Below are positions 60,351 through 64,000 of a stretch of DNA of 64,000 bases, in pieces. The notes under the pieces were generated by a model, which had not been told where the DNA came from, ran no database searches, and saw only the letters and a list, made by a program, of their open reading frames with translations. Positions within the stretch are counted from its first letter, which is position 1, and each line of letters begins with the position of its first letter. The translations under genes were made by a program, and so were the position numbers. The stretch covers positions 62,001-126,000 of the forward strand of contig JAFREQ010000103.1 of NCBI GenBank assembly GCA_025331565.1, written 5' to 3'. Source of the stretch: Holacanthus passer. Taxonomy: Eukaryota > Chordata > Actinopteri > Pomacanthidae.

Positions 60351-61869
60351 CGGATCCATCTGATTGGAGGAATTAGTTAGCTGTGAGAGCTCTGATGGAT
60401 ATACACTAGTGATCTGTGACTTCTGCTTGGCTCATCTGTTAGCCAACTAGACCCGCTGCTCATCTGTTCAGTCTGTCTTTTCCTTTTTCCTCGGTTTCTG
60501 CCACCCTCCTCCTTTACACATTTCTCCCCATCCATTAATATTTTCTTCTTCTTTGTCTTTACTCAAGCTCTCACTTCGTTGCTCAGTGGCACCTCAGCAG
60601 AAGTTCAGAGCCAAGAGAGTATCACTCATTCCTTCCTCCACCAGACTTTTCCACTCAAAGGATTCAAGGATTTCATTAATTTACTTCAGTAGCTTATTAC
60701 CACCCAATGATATCTGAGGTTGTCGTTTTACTATTTATTGTATTTGTTTTTGATGTCAATGCAACTTTAAAATTAAAAAGTCTTAGTGACAGATTAATTA
60801 TACTGAGCCATATTTAGTTGAGGCGCACAGAGAGAAAACAACTGAAAGAAGACAAATGTCATGGATTGTGCAGCTTTCACGTGCTTATATGAATTAATCC
60901 AGCAGAAGTAGCGGTTTACTTTATTATTCATGATATAATTTGCAGTTGCAGTGTGTCATGATAAACTTGATCCAAATGCACATCACCACATAGGTTAAGA
61001 CAAAACACACTTCATACATATTACAAACATAAACATGTTGTCTTCTAAATTTTATTTTGTTTGTTAAGCTGCACTGGAATTAACACCCATAACAACCATA
61101 TTAAAGGTTTGATGTCATTTTACAGTTTCGGCATTCAAAAATATCACATTTTATTGCTTTGTGCTGGTTTTCCAATTTTCAAATTCAGGTAGCATTAAAA
61201 CTGGTTTTTATGTCCTGTTAATATCCTCCTGTATGTGGCATGCAAGCATGAGTGGATGGCATTGCTCCTATTAAGAAATAGTTTTGCTTTATTACAGCTT
61301 GGGTCTCATTTTTAAAGTTGTGGCTGTCTTTCTGTCAGTTATGATAACGTTGTACTCACCAAAGTCATTTATGAGATTTGGGCTCCCAGCAACATCACAA
61401 GCAAAGTCCTATGAGGCAAGTTAAACAAGTGGTTAGACGACCTACGATTTTTTTTGGAGAAAACTTAATTTACAGACAAAACAACTACTTCAAGTGTGGT
61501 AACAGTTGATCACGGTCTACGTCTATTAACTGTGATGGATTACATTACATTACATTATGGTAATTTTACAGTTTGCCCTTTTCTCATGGTTTACCTTTTG
61601 ATTTGTCCAAAACCTGTATGATTATTTAACTGCAAATTTTTATTCCTAAAAAAGTTATGTTCAGGTTCTAATAACCTGGAATTATATTTTAAGGAAGATT
61701 TTTTGGTCCCTTGAAGGAGATCTGGATTTGAATGAGTATATTAATGAATACTTGATAAGTATGGTCTAAATGAGACACTTCCTTCTTCTTCTATGGTGTT
61801 TTCTCTCCATCCTAGAAGACTGTAATGCTTTACCCTTCCTTTTCTTCTTCTCACAATCGGTCTTTGCAG

Positions 61870-61953
61870 GAGAGAAGTCTTATCTGTGTGACCTGTGTGG
61901 TTTTGCTGGAGGCACAAGACACGCCCTCACCAAACACAGGCGGCAACACACAG
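61870..61953 (+). CDS. znf407: znf407-like internal exon: one C2H2 zinc finger
   Basis: This 84-nt exon (28 codons, phase 1 at both ends) has acceptor TCTTTGCAG and donor GTAAGC. Joined to the previous exon it completes the linker THTGEKSYL. It then encodes a full finger, CDLCGFAGGTRHALTKHRRQH, with C-x2-C-x12-H-x3-H spacing, and ends inside the next HTG linker. One finger per phase-1 exon of 84 nt suggests modular finger duplication. The next exon should begin with the EKP part of the linker and another finger; none is visible before the window ends. The FAGGTRHALTKH segment contributes to the ZNF407 call. An overlapping open frame runs through the donor and is not coding. Confidence 0.94.
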
Positions 61954-62117
61954 GTAAGCAACCGCACACACATCCTGAACATGCAAACTAATCTAAGCGC
62001 ACACACTGACTGCTCTGTGTGTGGACATTCATAAACTCGGACAGTGATTGACGCTTCAAGATCTGAACAGACACAATATTTTTTTCATGTAGTTTTGGCA
62101 ACTGTTTGCAGTCTCTC

Positions 62118-62122
<5 letters not shown>

Positions 62123-62156
<34 letters not shown>
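62123..62156 (+). repeat. (CA)n microsatellite
   Basis: About 17 CA units with CT units upstream. Confidence 0.95.
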
Positions 62157-62159
<3 letters not shown>

Positions 62160-63339
62160 CCACCCACACTCACACACACAGGCACATCAGTGTGACATGC
62201 TGCTGTCAGTGATAGGCATGTGTACCAGTATGGCTGACTGAATCTGAGATTTTTAATTTCAGTTATCATTTCACCATGTCATTCTGTCGCTTAGGGAAAT
62301 TGCATTTTTCAGATAGGCTGTCAATAACAAGTGCTTTTTTGGAAATTGGGATAGTGAAACAAATACTGTTCTTAACCGTTGTCTGGCAGGCGCCCAAGGA
62401 TCAAGAATCCTGTTATAAATATTCATTTAGGTTTTCATAATTCATTTTGTTTGCTCCTCAGTTTCTCTGCCATTTCCCTCCCAAAACCTCAAATGTCTGT
62501 CCTCCTCCCCTGCGCTGACATGTGTCAATTCCACAGATTTAGCCACATATTCAAATCTGTTGTCATGCATCTGCATATGAAGGGACCACCCTGTCCGACT
62601 GTGTTTTCTTGTCACAGTTCGACTGAGACAGATTTTTAAAGGCCACTGCTAATGCCAGTATTTTTTTGGCTCAACTTTTCTGAAGACAGTGTTGTGCCAT
62701 TATTTAGAATCTTCAAACGTTTCTGCTTTCATGCCCAAAATTTATCAGGATTTGGTGGCTAACATTATTCTTCTTGGTATGGAAATGTCACTGAAGCTGT
62801 GTTTTAACAAACACTGGACACTGCAAGAGTCAATCCAATGTCACGTTAATAGACTTGTTAACTGTTCTGTAGGTTAGCAGCTCCTTAAAGCATGGTGAGG
62901 TTTTATTGCAGCTTTTACACACTGACATACCTGAAGCTGCTGAGTAAAATACTCCCTCACTACTCTGCTCTGCTTTTTGAAATAGAAAAAAAATCAAAAA
63001 CATATATAAAGCTCCCAGAGAGCACAAACCCTCTGCCAGCTACAAACAATGTTCTAACTTGGTGTTACACCTACAGACATTAGTTTGGCCATGTCAATTT
63101 TAAGCTAAATTGGTACCTTGACCCTGTGAACATGTCCTCACACTTTAGAATCAAGTCTCTATCTCTGTAAGATGAATGGATGGATGTGTGTCAAATATGG
63201 TCATCATCTATCATCTAATAATAGAAATCTCTCCTCTGGTTTTCCATCAAAATCTTGCTCATCTTCTCATGAAGATGCATTCAAAACGTTAACATAACCT
63301 GCTGAGGTTATGGGGTGAGAACACCACATTTTTGCTGAC

Positions 63340-63690
63340 AGTATTTGCACTTCAACTATTTGCAGTACACACACTTCAACTATACTATATCTGGCACTTC
63401 AACTGAAATTCAATTTCTTTCTCTGTTTACGGTTCAACTAAAATTTCCAAGTCCAAAGGTCGTATCTTACTCTCTAAATGGCACTGCTTTTATCTCTTAC
63501 ACTTCAATTGGCAGTTCATCTTCTTTCAGCTCTTACTCCTCAACTTCAACTATTTTTAGTGTTCACATACAAACGGGCAAATAACTCCTCATACAGGGCT
63601 TGAACTAAGCACAATTCAGCAGTTACACTTTAAGTGATTTCAATTCTTCAGTAAACACGAACTCCTTCAGTGCTTCAACTTAAACTGCAA
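63340..63690 (+). repeat. diffuse degenerate repeat based on ACTTCAACT
   Basis: The words ACTTCAACT, CACTTCAAYT, GGTTCAACT, TGCTTCAACTT and close variants recur about eight to ten times at irregular spacing of 15-70 bases. Examples are near 63351, 63373, 63392, 63505 and 63540. This looks like an eroded short tandem repeat rather than chance, but no regular period is visible. Confidence 0.45.
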
Positions 63691-64000
63691 CTCCCATACA
63701 ACATTAAATATTAACAGTCTTTTAGACATTTTTAACTGGTTTACAGTCTTTGCACCTGCAGTGTGCAGAGTAAGCGAGCACACTTGTATTTTCTTCCCGA
63801 AAGTATAGCTTTTGTAGTTAAACTGTAGATTCAGAACTATAAATGTCAGAAAATATGCCTTTGCCAACTTTGTTTTTGTCATTAATTGGTCTCCAATTAA
63901 TCCTACACAGCATTATGAACAACTTAAAAAGTCTTGAATTTGGATTTATGAAAACCTATTAGCCAAACCATTTCAGTTGTAGCCTTCTTCCTGTATATTG

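Larger units (their letters stand above)
53194..61869 (+). other. znf407: znf407-like intron, 8.7 kb
   Basis: A phase-1 intron that splits the THTG|EK finger linker. It contains a minisatellite soon after the donor, several (TG)n tracts, and enhancer-like blocks at 57.0-57.4 and 60.2-60.35 kb. The remainder (about 55.0-56.9, 57.4-60.0 and 60.4-61.8 kb) is AT-rich with no feature I can name. A short TTACA-type run near 61541-61558 resembles a start common to some fish repeats, but the rest does not follow. Confidence 0.92.
61954..64000 (+). other. znf407: start of the next znf407-like intron (partial)
   Basis: It begins with the GTAAGC donor and is phase 1. It holds a CA microsatellite (62123-62156) and a diffuse array of ACTTCAACT-like words near 63340-63690. 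No following exon with an EKP-type linker is visible to the window end. Confidence 0.8.

Noticed and set aside
61541..61560. (TTACA)n start of a common fish repeat
   Set aside because: Only three or four units, and the sequence that normally follows is absent.
1..64000. CRISPR arrays, rRNA, intact tRNA genes, operons or viral genes
   Set aside because: None is visible. All tandem repeats are short eukaryotic satellites, and the only tRNA-like sequence is degenerate.

Overview
The window looks like vertebrate, almost certainly teleost fish, nuclear DNA. The evidence is spliced C2H2 zinc-finger exons with GT/AG sites, introns of 8.7 kb and 22 kb, very dense GT/CA, GA/CT and other simple repeats, and a dispersed repeat at about 9.36-9.87 kb that I recognise as common in percomorph fishes. 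There are no prokaryotic features, CRISPR arrays, rRNA genes or intact mobile-element genes. Nearly all open reading frames of 60-190 codons fall in low-complexity or intronic DNA and look like chance.

One gene is supported, on the + strand. Three coding exons (30903-30977, 53027-53193, 61870-61953) join in one frame. They encode about 108 residues of tandem C2H2 fingers: the back half of one finger, two complete fingers, and one more finger up to its linker. The residues, the linkers and the very long introns best fit ZNF407 (znf407), a large multi-finger nuclear protein. The symbol rests on recall of the family, not on a search. The exons before and after these three lie outside the window.

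Layout: 1-30902 is upstream intron; 30978-53026 is a 22-kb intron; 53194-61869 is an 8.7-kb intron; 61954 to the end is the start of the next intron. The introns hold microsatellites, a minisatellite, purine/pyrimidine tracts, a nonautonomous transposon copy, a tRNA-derived SINE remnant, a small CpG-rich islet, and about twenty AT-core, homeodomain/POU/SOX-motif-rich blocks that read like conserved noncoding elements (candidate enhancers). In vertebrates ZNF407 lies near the developmental gene TSHZ1, so distal enhancers of a neighbour would be plausible here. That is inference; no alignment was possible.

I found no new protein-coding system. The items most worth checking are the enhancer-like blocks, the sense-strand bias of the (TG)n tracts, the CpG islet with an inverted YY1-like pair, the CCT repeat inside a splice-acceptor tract, and a diffuse repeat based on ACTTCAACT at the right end.
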